A stretch of 56,657 bases of DNA. It comes from Bacteroides mediterraneensis. GTDB taxonomy: Bacteria; Bacteroidota; Bacteroidia; Bacteroidales; Bacteroidaceae. The stretch lies in the NCBI RefSeq assembly GCF_016900355.1, contig NZ_JACJKA010000024.1:1-56657 (forward strand), read 5' to 3'. This document shows, piece after piece, positions 33,164-41,536 of this stretch. Under the pieces are notes generated by a model, which was not told where the DNA came from, searched no databases, and was given only the letters and a program-made list of their open reading frames with translations. The translations under genes were made by a program, and so were the position numbers. The first letter of the stretch is position 1. Each line of letters starts with the position of its first letter.

Positions 33164-33171
33164 CAAAAGTA
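33164..33171 (-). promoter_or_regulatory. Candidate -7 element for the DUF3078-TRIC genes
   Basis: On the minus strand TACTTTTG matches TAnnTTTG, 26 bp upstream of the ATG at 33137. No matching -33 element is seen. The stretch between here and the pyrG promoter (33172-33314) is AT-rich, and I see no other signal in it. Confidence 0.5.
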
Positions 33172-33314
33172 CGATTTATTTCTAAAAGAATAGAACTTTA
33201 ACTAGGAGTATTTGTGTAATAAACAAATAAACCACCTTCTTTGTTTAAATCATCTGTGTAAACTCCCCAGCCAGACAGATATTTCGGTCAAAATAAGGTT
33301 TTACCCCCTCCACT

Positions 33315-33345
33315 TTTGTGGGTTCGGCTTTTTTTACTAATTTTG
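33315..33345 (+). promoter_or_regulatory. Promoter of pyrG-yidC
   Basis: TTTG (33315-33318), a 19-bp spacer and TAATTTTG (33338-33345) match the Bacteroides consensus. The predicted start site is about 33349, which implies a leader of roughly 125 nt before the GTG start codon. Confidence 0.7.
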
Positions 33346-33474
33346 CAACTTTGAAGAAGTAGTTCTTCACATCTGAAAAGAAAAGCAGTTTCAGGTGATT
33401 CCCGTAACGGTTTTCTATCACACAAAGGAAAGCCCTACGGTTTTAGTGGAATTTAATTTTTAAATATTCATATT
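33346..33474 (+). other. Long pyrG leader
   Basis: The leader holds a short hairpin, GAAGAA with TTCTTC (33353-33368), and two copies of ACGGTTTT (near 33409 and 33438). No stem with a T-run is visible, so an attenuator is not supported. It could still carry nucleotide-responsive control, as CTP synthase genes are often feedback regulated. Confidence 0.35.
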
Positions 33475-35073
33475 GTGGCAGAAACAAAGTATATTTTCGT
33501 AACAGGTGGTGTAGCCTCTTCACTGGGAAAAGGAATCATTTCATCATCTATTGGTAAGTTGCTGCAGGCCAGAGGCTACAGCGTAACCATCCAGAAGTTC
33601 GACCCGTATATCAACATCGACCCGGGAACTCTGAACCCTTATGAACACGGAGAGTGCTACGTAACCGTAGACGGACATGAAGCCGACCTTGACCTGGGAC
33701 ACTATGAACGATTCCTGGGTATCCAGACTACTAAAGCCAATAACATTACCACCGGCCGTATCTACAAGAGTGTAATCGACAAGGAACGCCGGGGTGACTA
33801 CTTGGGCAAAACCATCCAGATTATCCCTCACATCACCGACGAAATCAAACGCAACGTCAAACTGTTGGGCAACAAGTACAAATTCGACTTTGTCATCACC
33901 GAGATTGGAGGAACAGTGGGCGACATCGAATCACTCCCTTACCTCGAAAGCATCCGCCAGTTGAAAAGAGAATTAGGTAAAAACGCCTTGTGCGTACACC
34001 TTACTTATGTACCTTATCTGGCTGCTGCCGGTGAGCTGAAAACCAAACCGACCCAACACTCTGTAAAGGAACTTCAGTCAGTAGGTATCCAGCCGGATAT
34101 TCTGGTACTTCGTACCGAGCACGAACTGAGCACGAACCTGCGCAAGAAAGTTGCTTTGTTCTGTAATGTAGACGAAAGCGCCGTGATCCAGTCAATGGAT
34201 ATGCCAACCATCTACGAAGTACCTTTGCGCATGCAGGAGCAGAAACTCGATGCCACTATTTTGGAAAAGATGGGACTTCCGGTAGGCGAAACTCCGACTC
34301 TCGGTCCGTGGAGAGACTTCCTGAACCGTCGTCACAATGCTACTGAGATCGTAAAGATCGGGTTGGTAGGAAAATACGATTTGCAGGATGCCTACAAATC
34401 CATCCTCGAAGCCCTTTCACAGGCAGCCACTTACAACGACCGCAAAGCCGACATCCACTTTATCAACAGTGAGAACCTCACAGAAGAAAATGTAGAAGAG
34501 AAACTGAAAGACATGGACGGGGTTATCATCTGTCCGGGATTCGGCCAGCGTGGTATCGAAGGCAAATTCATTGCCATCAAATACTGCCGCACACACAATG
34601 TCCCGACCTTCGGTATCTGTCTGGGTATGCAGTGCATGGCTATTGAATTCGCCCGTGACGTATTGGGTTATGCCGATGCCAACAGCCGAGAAATGGATGA
34701 AAAGACTCCGCACAATGTCATCGACATCATGGAGGAACAGAAATCCATCACCAACATGGGAGGTACCATGCGTCTGGGAGCATACGAATGTGTCATCGAC
34801 CCGACTTCAAAAACTTATCAGGCTTACCAGAGTGAACATATTCAGGAACGCCACCGTCACCGCTACGAATTCAACAACAACTTCAAGGAAGAATTCGAAA
34901 AGGCCGGCATGAAGTGCGTGGGTATCAATCCGGAATCTGATTTGGTGGAAATCATCGAAATCCCGACGCTGAAATGGTTCATCGGTACTCAGTTCCATCC
35001 GGAATACAGCAGTACGGTACTGAAACCCCATCCGTTGTTCCTGTCCTTCATCAAGGCAGCTATCAACAAGTAA
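33475..35073 (+). CDS. pyrG: CTP synthase (GTG start)
   Basis: This enzyme makes CTP from UTP, ATP and glutamine. The 532-aa protein begins at a GTG codon; the following residues (A-E-T-K-Y-I-F-V-T-G-G-V) are the exact family N-terminus, so the start is secure. The synthetase domain (about residues 1-265) has the S-S-L-G-K-G nucleotide loop. The class I glutaminase domain has the nucleophile elbow G-I-C-L-G-M-Q-C near residue 383 and a C-terminal H-P-E-Y. yidC follows after 29 bp. CTP is also the inhibitor of the ATCase encoded upstream by pyrB/pyrI. Confidence 0.98.
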   Translation: MAETKYIFVTGGVASSLGKGIISSSIGKLLQARGYSVTIQKFDPYINIDPGTLNPYEHGECYVTVDGHEADLDLGHYERFLGIQTTKANNITTGRIYKSVIDKERRGDYLGKTIQIIPHITDEIKRNVKLLGNKYKFDFVITEIGGTVGDIESLPYLESIRQLKRELGKNALCVHLTYVPYLAAAGELKTKPTQHSVKELQSVGIQPDILVLRTEHELSTNLRKKVALFCNVDESAVIQSMDMPTIYEVPLRMQEQKLDATILEKMGLPVGETPTLGPWRDFLNRRHNATEIVKIGLVGKYDLQDAYKSILEALSQAATYNDRKADIHFINSENLTEENVEEKLKDMDGVIICPGFGQRGIEGKFIAIKYCRTHNVPTFGICLGMQCMAIEFARDVLGYADANSREMDEKTPHNVIDIMEEQKSITNMGGTMRLGAYECVIDPTSKTYQAYQSEHIQERHRHRYEFNNNFKEEFEKAGMKCVGINPESDLVEIIEIPTLKWFIGTQFHPEYSSTVLKPHPLFLSFIKAAINK

Positions 35074-35102
35074 GTCAAAAATAACATTGTAAAAAAACAG
35101 AA

Positions 35103-36959
35103 ATGGACAAAAACACGTTAGTGGGCTTTGTCCTGATTGGAGCAGTGATTGTAGGTTTTGGTATCTACAACCGCCCCAGCCAGGAAGAAAGAGCACGCGC
35201 ACAGCACTATCAAGACTCTATCCAGCAGGTCATCAAGCAACAGGAAAAAGTACAGGAGCAAAAAGCCGCTGCAGCCATTGAAGCTGCACGTCCCGACAGT
35301 TCTTCCCTTTTCTTCCAGTCTGCACAAGGTACGGAACAGTTCACTGTACTGGAAAATGATCTAGTGCAACTGACCTTCTCCAACAAAGGTGGACGGGTAA
35401 GCAAAGCCATGCTGAAAGAGTATAAAGACCAACAGAAGCAACCCCTCGTTCTTTTTGACGGGAAGGATGCTTCCATAAGCTTCGGTTTTGAAGGAAAGAA
35501 TGAAAACATTCTCAGCGACCAGATGTATTTCGAAGCGACCAATGTGACCGACTCTACCGTCACCATGCGGTTGAATGCGGCTAACGGAGGACACTTGGAT
35601 TTCAACTACCGCTTGCTGCCAAACTCCTACATGGTAGACTTTACCATCCAGGCCAGCGGCTTGCAGAATTTCTTCTCTCCTTCTACCAAGACAATGAGCA
35701 TCGAATGGAAACAACGAGCTCGTCAGATGGAAAAAGGTTACAATTTTGAACAGCGTTACACTTCGCTGACCTACAAGCCAGTAGACGAAAGCTTCGATTA
35801 CCTGAGCGAAACAAAGGATGCACAGGAAACTGTTCCAGAAGCACTCGACTGGGTAGCCTTCAAAAACCAGTATTTCTCTTGTGTCTTCATGGCAGAACAG
35901 AACTTCAACAACGCCACCCTCGAGTCCAAGATGGAAGAAAAAGGAAGCGGATACATGAAGAACTACTCTGCAGACATGAAAACGGCTTTCGACCCAACAG
36001 GTGCCAAAGCCTCACACATGCAGTTCTACTTCGGTCCGAACCACTTCAAGACGCTGCTTGCCAGCAACGATTTGAGCTTTAAGGACAAAGACCAGGAACT
36101 GGAAGATTTGGTCTACTTAGGATGGCCGATTATCCGACTCATCAACCGTTGGTTCACCATCAACCTCTTCGACTGGTTGTCAGGCTGGGGATTGAGCATG
36201 GGTATGGTAATCCTGCTCATGACCATCATTGTGAAGATACTGGTACTTCCTACCACTTGGAAGTCCTTCATCTCTTCGGCCAAGATGCGCGCCTTGAAAC
36301 CGTATGTGGATAAAATCAATGCCAAATACCCGAAACAGGAAGATGCCTTGAAGAAACAGCAGGAAACCATGGCCCTCTACCGACAGTATAATGTCAGCCC
36401 GATGGGAGGCTGTCTGCCGATGCTGTTGCAGACACCGGTGTTCATGGCTCTCTTCTTCTTTGTGCCGAACGCCATCGAGCTTCGTCAGCAAGGATTCCTT
36501 TGGGCAACCGACCTTTCGGCATACGATGATTTGATTAGCTGGAGCTACCACATCCCGTTGCTGGGTAACCACCTGAGTTTATTCTGTCTGTTGTTCAGCA
36601 TCACCACAGTCTTGAACCAGATTATCATGATGAAGCAGCAGGATATGGGCAACAACCCACAGATGGCTGCCATGAAATGGATGATGTACATCATGCCGGT
36701 GATGTTCTTCTTCATCTTCAACGACTACGCATCCGGATTGAGCTACTACTACTTCATCTCCGGTCTGATTGGTATCATTACCATGTGGATCATGCGCCGT
36801 ATGACTGACGAGAAGAAGCTGCTCGCCCAGCTGGAAGCCAACAAGAAGGAACCTTCACAGCAGAAGACCAGCGGACTGATGGCCAAACTGGAAGCCCTGC
36901 AGAAAGAGCAGGAACGCTTACAGAAGGAACGTCAGGAACATATGAACAAGAAGAAATAA
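35103..36959 (+). CDS. yidC: Membrane protein insertase YidC
   Basis: This inner-membrane insertase places membrane proteins alone or with SecYEG. The 618-aa protein has an N-terminal helix (residues 5-22), a large periplasmic beta-domain (about 60-340) as in Gram-negative YidC, and the conserved helices and hairpin of the Oxa1 core (about 360-580). The positive groove arginine is probably near residue 401, in the region before the amphipathic lysine-rich loop. The tail is lysine- and glutamine-rich with coiled-coil character. Co-transcribed with pyrG (29 bp gap), an arrangement common in Bacteroides. Confidence 0.97.
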   Translation: MDKNTLVGFVLIGAVIVGFGIYNRPSQEERARAQHYQDSIQQVIKQQEKVQEQKAAAAIEAARPDSSSLFFQSAQGTEQFTVLENDLVQLTFSNKGGRVSKAMLKEYKDQQKQPLVLFDGKDASISFGFEGKNENILSDQMYFEATNVTDSTVTMRLNAANGGHLDFNYRLLPNSYMVDFTIQASGLQNFFSPSTKTMSIEWKQRARQMEKGYNFEQRYTSLTYKPVDESFDYLSETKDAQETVPEALDWVAFKNQYFSCVFMAEQNFNNATLESKMEEKGSGYMKNYSADMKTAFDPTGAKASHMQFYFGPNHFKTLLASNDLSFKDKDQELEDLVYLGWPIIRLINRWFTINLFDWLSGWGLSMGMVILLMTIIVKILVLPTTWKSFISSAKMRALKPYVDKINAKYPKQEDALKKQQETMALYRQYNVSPMGGCLPMLLQTPVFMALFFFVPNAIELRQQGFLWATDLSAYDDLISWSYHIPLLGNHLSLFCLLFSITTVLNQIIMMKQQDMGNNPQMAAMKWMMYIMPVMFFFIFNDYASGLSYYYFISGLIGIITMWIMRRMTDEKKLLAQLEANKKEPSQQKTSGLMAKLEALQKEQERLQKERQEHMNKKK

Positions 36960-36980
36960 AAATATCCTGAAAGGGAGCAG

Positions 36981-37030
36981 AAAGAGCGGAACAGAAAGGC
37001 AATCGAAAACCTTTCGTTCCGCTCTTTTTC
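36981..37030 (+). terminator. Terminator after yidC
   Basis: Perfect 12-bp arms AAAGAGCGGAAC (36981-36992) and GTTCCGCTCTTT (37016-37027) are followed by TT and a C-broken T-run to about 37035. An inner AAAGG/CCTTT pairing extends the stem. It lies 22 bp past the yidC stop. Confidence 0.85.
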
Positions 37031-37062
37031 TTTTTGCCTTCTCTTATTTCCATTTATTATCT

Positions 37063-37070
37063 TACCTTTG
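37063..37070 (+). promoter_or_regulatory. Candidate -7 element for the S9 peptidase gene
   Basis: TACCTTTG matches TAnnTTTG and lies 53 bp before the ATG at 37124. It comes just after the yidC terminator. No -33 TTTG is at 19-21 bp. Confidence 0.55.
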
Positions 37071-37123
37071 CACGACAGAAACCTGCACAAAGACTCGCAT
37101 ACTCTAAAATTAAAAATAAAAAC

Positions 37124-39232
37124 ATGAAGAAAACAGATTTAATGAACATGACTGCGGCCGTACTGATGGCCTCGGCTCCGATGGCTGCCGTTCAGGCAGA
37201 AGGAACCGACGCGCCTTTCATCGGCAAGCAGGAAATTACCGTGAAAGACGGACGGATGACTCCGGAAACCTTGTGGGCCATGGGACGTATCGGAAGTTCC
37301 TGTGTATCTCCCGACGGAAAAAAGATTGCTTACACCGTCTCCTACTACAGCGTAAAGCAGAACAAAGGTCACCAGGTGATCTACGTAATGAATGCTGACG
37401 GTTCCGACAACAAGCTGCTGACTACCTCTTCCGACAGCGAAGGCGAACCGGCATGGATTAAAGGCGGAAGTAAACTGGCTTTCATCACAAAAGGACAGAT
37501 CTGGGAAATGAATCCCGACGGAACCGGACGCCAGCAGCTCTCTGACTACGCAGGTGGCATCGACGGATTCAAGTTCTCTCCCGACGGCACCAAGGTGCTT
37601 TTCATCTCACAGGTAAAATACGGTGAACGTACTGTCGACAAATACCCCGACCTGGACAAGGCCAGCGGAAAAGTCATCGATGACCTGATGTACAAGCACT
37701 GGGATGAATGGGTTGAAACCGTTCCCCATCCGTTCGTGGCTTCCTTCACCGACAATAAAGTAGGCGAAGCCACCGACATTCTGGCCGGCGAACCCTACGA
37801 ATCACCGATGAAACCTTTCGGCGGCATCGAACAGCTTGCATGGAGCCCCGACTCCAAGTCTGTGGCCTACACTTGCCGCAAGAAAACCGGACAGGCTTAT
37901 GCCGTATCCACTGATTCGGACATCTATTTATATAATGTAGAAACCAAACAGACCCGCAACCTCTGCAAAGAAGATGCCACCGACAAGAACATGGGTTACG
38001 ACACCAACCCGCAGTTCTCTCCCGATGGAAAGAACATCGCCTGGCAAAGCATGGAACGCGACGGATACGAAAGCGACCGCAACCGTCTTTGTGTAATGGA
38101 CCTGACCAGCGGAAAGAAAACTTACGTGACCGAAGCCTTCCAGTCGGGCGTGGACAGCTACTGCTGGGCACCTGACAACAAGACCCTCTACTTCACCGGC
38201 GTATGGCATGCCACCAGCATGATTCACAGCACCAATCTGAAAGGTGAGGTAAAACAGCTCACCGACGGTATGTACGACTATGCTTCTGTGGCCATGCTGA
38301 ACGACAAGCAACTGCTCACCACCCGCCACTCTCTGAGCGAAGCCGATGAACTGTTTACGGTCAACCTGAAAAAGAAAAACGAGGTAACCCGTATCACAAA
38401 AGAAAACGACCACATCTTCAGCCAGCTGAAACTGGGTAAGGTTGAACCCCGCTGGACCAAGACCGTCGACGGAAAAGACATGCTCTCATGGGTAGTTTAT
38501 CCGATTAACTTCGACCCGAACAAGAAATATCCTACCCTCCTGTTCTGTGAAGGAGGTCCGCAGAGCCCTGTCAGCCAGTTCTGGAGCTACCGTTGGAACC
38601 TGCAGATCATGGCCGCCAACGACTACATCATCATCGCCCCTAACCGCCGCGGTCTGCCGGGATTCGGCATGGAATGGCTGGAAGAAATCAGCACCAACTA
38701 CGGAGGCCACTGCATGGACGACTACCTGAGTGCCATCGATGACATCGCCAAGGAACCCTACGTGGACAAAGATCGTCTGGGATGCGTGGGAGCCAGCTTC
38801 GGAGGTTACTCAGTATACTGGCTGGCCGGACACCACAACAAGCGCTTCAAAGCCTTCATTGCCCACGATGGTTTCTTCAACATGGAACAGCAGTACCTCG
38901 AAACTGAAGAACTCTGGTTCACCAACTGGGATCTGGGTGGCCCGTACTGGGACAAGAGCAACCCGGCCGTACAGCGCAGCTACGCCAACTCTCCCCATCT
39001 GTTCGTAGATAAATGGGATACCCCGATTCTCTGCATCCACGGCGAGAAAGACTACCGTATCCTGGCTTCACAGGGAATGGCTGCCTTCAATGCCGCCAAG
39101 CTGAGAGGCATCCCTGCCGAACTGCTGATTTTCCCGGACGAAAACCACTGGGTATTGAAACCACAGAACGGTATTCTCTGGCAACGCACTTTCTTCAACT
39201 GGCTTGACCGCTGGTTGAAACCGCAGAAATAA
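37124..39232 (+). CDS. Secreted S9-family prolyl oligopeptidase-like dipeptidyl peptidase (DPP5-like)
   Basis: This 702-aa serine peptidase should cleave dipeptides or acyl-peptides from peptide ends in the periplasm. The start at 37124 (MKKTDLMNMTAAVLM) gives a clear signal peptide ending near A-V-Q-A-E. A longer frame from 37034 would begin upstream of the predicted transcription start. A seven-bladed beta-propeller (about 40-430, with repeated S-P-D-G-K motifs) precedes the alpha/beta-hydrolase domain. The catalytic triad is Ser558 (G-A-S-F-G-G-Y), Asp643 (G-E-K-D-Y-R) and His675 (D-E-N-H-W). It resembles Porphyromonas DPP5, but the exact specificity is inference. Confidence 0.92.
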   Translation: MKKTDLMNMTAAVLMASAPMAAVQAEGTDAPFIGKQEITVKDGRMTPETLWAMGRIGSSCVSPDGKKIAYTVSYYSVKQNKGHQVIYVMNADGSDNKLLTTSSDSEGEPAWIKGGSKLAFITKGQIWEMNPDGTGRQQLSDYAGGIDGFKFSPDGTKVLFISQVKYGERTVDKYPDLDKASGKVIDDLMYKHWDEWVETVPHPFVASFTDNKVGEATDILAGEPYESPMKPFGGIEQLAWSPDSKSVAYTCRKKTGQAYAVSTDSDIYLYNVETKQTRNLCKEDATDKNMGYDTNPQFSPDGKNIAWQSMERDGYESDRNRLCVMDLTSGKKTYVTEAFQSGVDSYCWAPDNKTLYFTGVWHATSMIHSTNLKGEVKQLTDGMYDYASVAMLNDKQLLTTRHSLSEADELFTVNLKKKNEVTRITKENDHIFSQLKLGKVEPRWTKTVDGKDMLSWVVYPINFDPNKKYPTLLFCEGGPQSPVSQFWSYRWNLQIMAANDYIIIAPNRRGLPGFGMEWLEEISTNYGGHCMDDYLSAIDDIAKEPYVDKDRLGCVGASFGGYSVYWLAGHHNKRFKAFIAHDGFFNMEQQYLETEELWFTNWDLGGPYWDKSNPAVQRSYANSPHLFVDKWDTPILCIHGEKDYRILASQGMAAFNAAKLRGIPAELLIFPDENHWVLKPQNGILWQRTFFNWLDRWLKPQK

Positions 39233-39246
39233 GCCCTAAAACCTTT

Positions 39247-39303
39247 CCGGGCACCTTTTTTACGGCGTTTTTTCCCTGAAATACGCAAAAAAGAGGTGCC
39301 CGG
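39247..39303 (+). terminator. Terminator-like stem-loop after the S9 peptidase gene
   Basis: The arms CCGGGCACC (39247-39255) with adjoining T6, and A6 with GGTGCCCGG (39295-39303), form a long stem. The inner A/T tracts add to it, and a loop of about 25 nt lies between. It ends two bases before the -33 box of the tRNA promoter, so it insulates the tRNA genes from the peptidase transcript. Confidence 0.65.
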
Positions 39304-39304
39304 A

Positions 39305-39336
39305 TTTGCATATTAAAATAAAAAGCCCTACCTTTG
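39305..39336 (+). promoter_or_regulatory. Promoter of the tandem tRNA-Pro genes
   Basis: TTTG (39305-39308), a 20-bp spacer and TACCTTTG (39329-39336) match the Bacteroides consensus exactly. The predicted start is about 39341, leaving roughly 20 nt of 5' leader before the mature tRNA. Confidence 0.8.
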
Positions 39337-39359
39337 CATCGCTTTTGAAAAAGACACTT

Positions 39360-39434
39360 CGGGGTGTAGCGCAGTCCGGTTAGCGCACCTGCTTTGGGAG
39401 CAGGGGGTCGTGGGTTCGAATCCCGCTACCCCGA
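39360..39434 (+). tRNA. tRNA-Pro (anticodon TGG), copy 1
   Basis: A 75-nt cloverleaf is complete. The acceptor stem is CGGGGTG with TACCCCG, the D arm is GCGC, and the anticodon stem CCTGC/GCAGG encloses loop TTTGGGA, giving anticodon TGG at 39395-39397. The T arm is GTGGG-TTCGAAT-CCCGC. The discriminator is A and CCA is not encoded. Position 1 is C, as expected for bacterial tRNA-Pro. It has a consensus promoter upstream. Confidence 0.97.
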
Positions 39435-39469
39435 CAGAAGTCAAAAAAGTGAAAGTTATTACAAATGTT

Positions 39470-39544
39470 CGGGGTGTAGCGCAGTCCGGTTAGCGCACCT
39501 GCTTTGGGAGCAGGGGGTCGTGGGTTCGAATCCCGCTACCCCGA
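39470..39544 (+). tRNA. tRNA-Pro (anticodon TGG), copy 2
   Basis: This is identical in all 75 positions to the copy at 39360-39434 and follows it after a 35-nt spacer with no promoter motif. The two are therefore probably cut from one precursor. Flanking sequence differs, so only the tRNA body (plus one or two bases) is duplicated or homogenised. A terminator follows. Confidence 0.97.
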
Positions 39545-39548
39545 CAAG

Positions 39549-39592
39549 AAGAGAGGCAACTTATCCGATGTGATGAGTTGCCTTTCTTTTTT
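39549..39592 (+). terminator. Terminator of the tRNA-Pro transcript
   Basis: The arms AGGCAAC (39554-39560) and GTTGCCT (39577-39583) are followed by TTCTTTTTT. It begins about 5 bp after the second tRNA. Confidence 0.8.
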
Positions 39593-39635
39593 GAGGTTTT
39601 TCGAAGATATCCGAAGGCCTTTCTCCCCCCCCAAA

Positions 39636-39761
39636 AAACGCCTTTGCGTTTTAAACAAAACGCAAGTACGTTTCAGTTGAAACGCAAGTGCGTTTGATAT
39701 AAAACGTCCTTACGTTTTCCTCCAAACGCACTTACGTTTTAGAGCAAACGTAAGGACGTTT
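39636..39761. repeat. Array 2: six 16-bp palindromes at exact 22-bp period
   Basis: Six units of the form AAACGY-N4-RCGTTT start at 39636, 39658, 39680, 39702, 39724 and 39746, with 6-bp spacers taaaca, cagttg, gatata, tcctcc and tagagc. Central 4-mers are CTTT, AAGT, AAGT, CCTT, ACTT and AAGG, so units occur in both orientations. Unit 3 is identical to the major unit of array 1. The outer edges are extended to A6 (left) and T5 (right). Eight C (39625-39632) precede the array. It lies between the tRNA terminator (plus) and the 3' end of the GNAT gene (minus), a convergent gap with no promoter. It has the same period and consensus as array 1, about 17.5 kb away. Confidence 0.9.
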
Positions 39762-39794
39762 TTCCACACGACTTTCCAACAAAGTCTACAAATA

Positions 39795-40328
39795 TCATAA
39801 CTGATTGATTTTCTGGCACAAGCAAACATCCTGAAAAGAATTGCCCACTCGTATCCAATCCTTCAAGACACCATATTCCGTGTAACCTGCCGCCGCAAAC
39901 AATTTCCGGCTTGCCGTATTCCCCACTGGGATATAGGCATACAACTGATGGAGGCCAAGTAACCCGAAGCAATGCGATTCCAGCAATGTGAGTGCCATTC
40001 CTCCGATTCCTTTTCCTCGTAAGTCTTTCCGCACCACCAGTCCCACTTCTGCACGGCTATGACGCGCATCAAACGAAAAGATGTCAATCATCCCGCCCAC
40101 TTCACCGGTATTACACACAATCATCAACCGTAACTGACCATCCACAAACACGTCATTCTGATTTTCGGCAATGTAGCGTTTCATCTGATAACGAGAATAC
40201 GGCCCCGTAGCTGTCCCCAGTTCCCAAAGCTCCGCCTCATTCTCAAACGAAAGCATCACCTCCAGATCCTCCGGTTCAGGGGCCCGAAGGCGGATAGTCT
40301 CCTGTGACAACTTTGATGTCTGTTCCAT
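39795..40328 (-). CDS. GNAT-family N-acetyltransferase
   Basis: This 177-aa protein is an acetyl-CoA-dependent N-acetyltransferase of the GNAT fold. The start at 40328 (MEQTSKLSQETIRLR) has an AAGGAGG-like purine stretch 7-13 bp upstream, and the longer frame would run further into the preceding gene. The acetyl-CoA loop is R-K-D-L-R-G-K-G-I-G-G near residue 95, and the C-terminal part has N-T-A-S-R-K-L-F-A-A-A-G-Y. The sequence is nearest to the RimJ/SpeG type that acetylates protein N-termini or polyamines, but the substrate is not clear. The start overlaps the end of the preceding gene by a few bases and so belongs to the recR operon. Confidence 0.88.
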   Translation of the reverse strand: MEQTSKLSQETIRLRAPEPEDLEVMLSFENEAELWELGTATGPYSRYQMKRYIAENQNDVFVDGQLRLMIVCNTGEVGGMIDIFSFDARHSRAEVGLVVRKDLRGKGIGGMALTLLESHCFGLLGLHQLYAYIPVGNTASRKLFAAAGYTEYGVLKDWIRVGNSFQDVCLCQKINQL

Positions 40329-40332
40329 CCTA

Positions 40333-40791
40333 TTATTCCTCCTTTTCCTGTTCCAAATCAAGTTCCCGCATCAGTCGGCTGCGGCCCGGCACACAGAAGA
40401 GTGAAGCCACCAGCAACATACCCACACACAGCAGACTGGTCAGGTTGAACGTAGAGTAATACACCGTCAGGTTGAACAATACCGGAGCCAGCAACAGAGC
40501 CAGGCGAATTTCACACCAGCGGCGGTAACTCACCAACGCTTCCGGCAATGACAACTCACGGACCCGTCGTACCAGTGACAAGCTGAACATACGCAACGAC
40601 AACGGTATCATGCAGACTGCCAGCAGAATCCCCACCGTCTGCAAGATGTATTCGGCACGCGCATCCCCTACCCGGCTTCCCTGAAGCAGGATATCCATCT
40701 CATACAATACACACCACACTGCTGTCAGTATCCAGAATAAGGCGAATTCTACCTTCAGCAAACGGAGCAAACGAATGATTTTCTTTTCCAT
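40333..40791 (-). CDS. Small integral membrane protein, unknown function
   Basis: This 152-aa protein is not one I recognise. It has four hydrophobic segments (about residues 14-33, 48-68, 94-112 and 114-131) and a charged tail ending in glutamates. The pattern is of a four-helix inner-membrane protein without visible catalytic or metal-binding residues. It lies between recR (18 bp upstream) and the GNAT gene in one minus-strand operon. The neighbours do not indicate its role. Confidence 0.75.
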   Translation of the reverse strand: MEKKIIRLLRLLKVEFALFWILTAVWCVLYEMDILLQGSRVGDARAEYILQTVGILLAVCMIPLSLRMFSLSLVRRVRELSLPEALVSYRRWCEIRLALLLAPVLFNLTVYYSTFNLTSLLCVGMLLVASLFCVPGRSRLMRELDLEQEKEE

Positions 40792-40809
40792 GTGTTTCTT
40801 TTCTATGAA

Positions 40810-41427
40810 TTAAAGGGTTCCGGTAAATGCCACACGGTTCACAATAGAGCGTCCCAGTGTCACCTCGTCCGTATATTGCAATTCATCGCCGATGGAGATT
40901 CCACGGGCAATCATCGTAATCTTCACATCATATCCGGCCAGTTTCCGGAAAATGTAGAAGTTGGTCGTATCGCCCTCCATGGTAGAGCTCAGTGCCAAAA
41001 TCACCTCTTTGATGGTGCCTGACTTCACCCGCTCCACGAGGCTGTCTATCTCCAGGTCGGAAGGACCGATGCCATCCATGGGTGAAATTACCCCTCCCAA
41101 CACATGATACAGTCCACGATACTGCTGGGTGTTCTCCACCGCCATCACATCGCGTATGTTCTCCACCACACACACCGTGGTCGCGTCGCGCGAAGGGTTG
41201 GAACAGATACGGCACACGTCCGTATCGGAAATGTTATGACACACCTTGCAATACTTCACTTCTTTTTTCAGCGTGGAAATGGCATTGCTGAACGCTTCTA
41301 CCGTAGCATTATCCTGGCGCAACAGATGCAAGACCAGCCGCATGGCCGTTTTCCGCCCAATACCGGGAAGCTTGGCAAACTCTCCCACTGCCTTTTCCAA
41401 TAAAACGGAAGGATATTGTTGATTCAT
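40810..41427 (-). CDS. recR: Recombination mediator RecR
   Basis: RecR works with RecO (and RecF) to load RecA on single-stranded gaps. The 205-aa protein has an N-terminal helix-hairpin-helix ([11 protein letters not shown]), a C4 zinc finger (C-K-V-C...C-R-I-C, about residues 58-73), a Toprim domain (V-C-V-V-E-N-I-R-D near residue 81) and a C-terminal Walker-like segment. Length matches the family. A -7 element TATTTTTG on the minus strand at 41453-41460 fits the ATG at 41427. It heads a three-gene operon with the membrane protein and acetyltransferase genes. Confidence 0.97.
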   Translation of the reverse strand: MNQQYPSVLLEKAVGEFAKLPGIGRKTAMRLVLHLLRQDNATVEAFSNAISTLKKEVKYCKVCHNISDTDVCRICSNPSRDATTVCVVENIRDVMAVENTQQYRGLYHVLGGVISPMDGIGPSDLEIDSLVERVKSGTIKEVILALSSTMEGDTTNFYIFRKLAGYDVKITMIARGISIGDELQYTDEVTLGRSIVNRVAFTGTL

Positions 41428-41504
41428 GCTTGTTTTCTTTATTTACGGAAGGCAAAAATACGGATAAAATCCTTTGGCTGTATGCAGGGAAAGAGAAAAA
41501 CGAT

Positions 41505-41512
41505 TACCTTTG
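41505..41512 (+). promoter_or_regulatory. Candidate -7 element for engB
   Basis: TACCTTTG matches TAnnTTTG and lies 24 bp before the ATG at 41537. It supports that start over the longer frame from 41474, which would begin before the promoter. Confidence 0.6.
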
Positions 41513-41536
41513 CATCAAACAACTCAATTTCAACCT

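Noticed and set aside
33346..33474. Riboswitch or attenuator in the pyrG leader
   Set aside because: Only a small hairpin is visible, with no T-tailed stem and no known riboswitch core. Kept as an unassigned leader.
39636..39761. Tandem intrinsic terminators
   Set aside because: Each unit could form a 6-bp stem with a 4-nt loop, but three of the 11 units have a broken pair, inner units lack a T-run, and the neighbouring tRNA transcript already has its own terminator.
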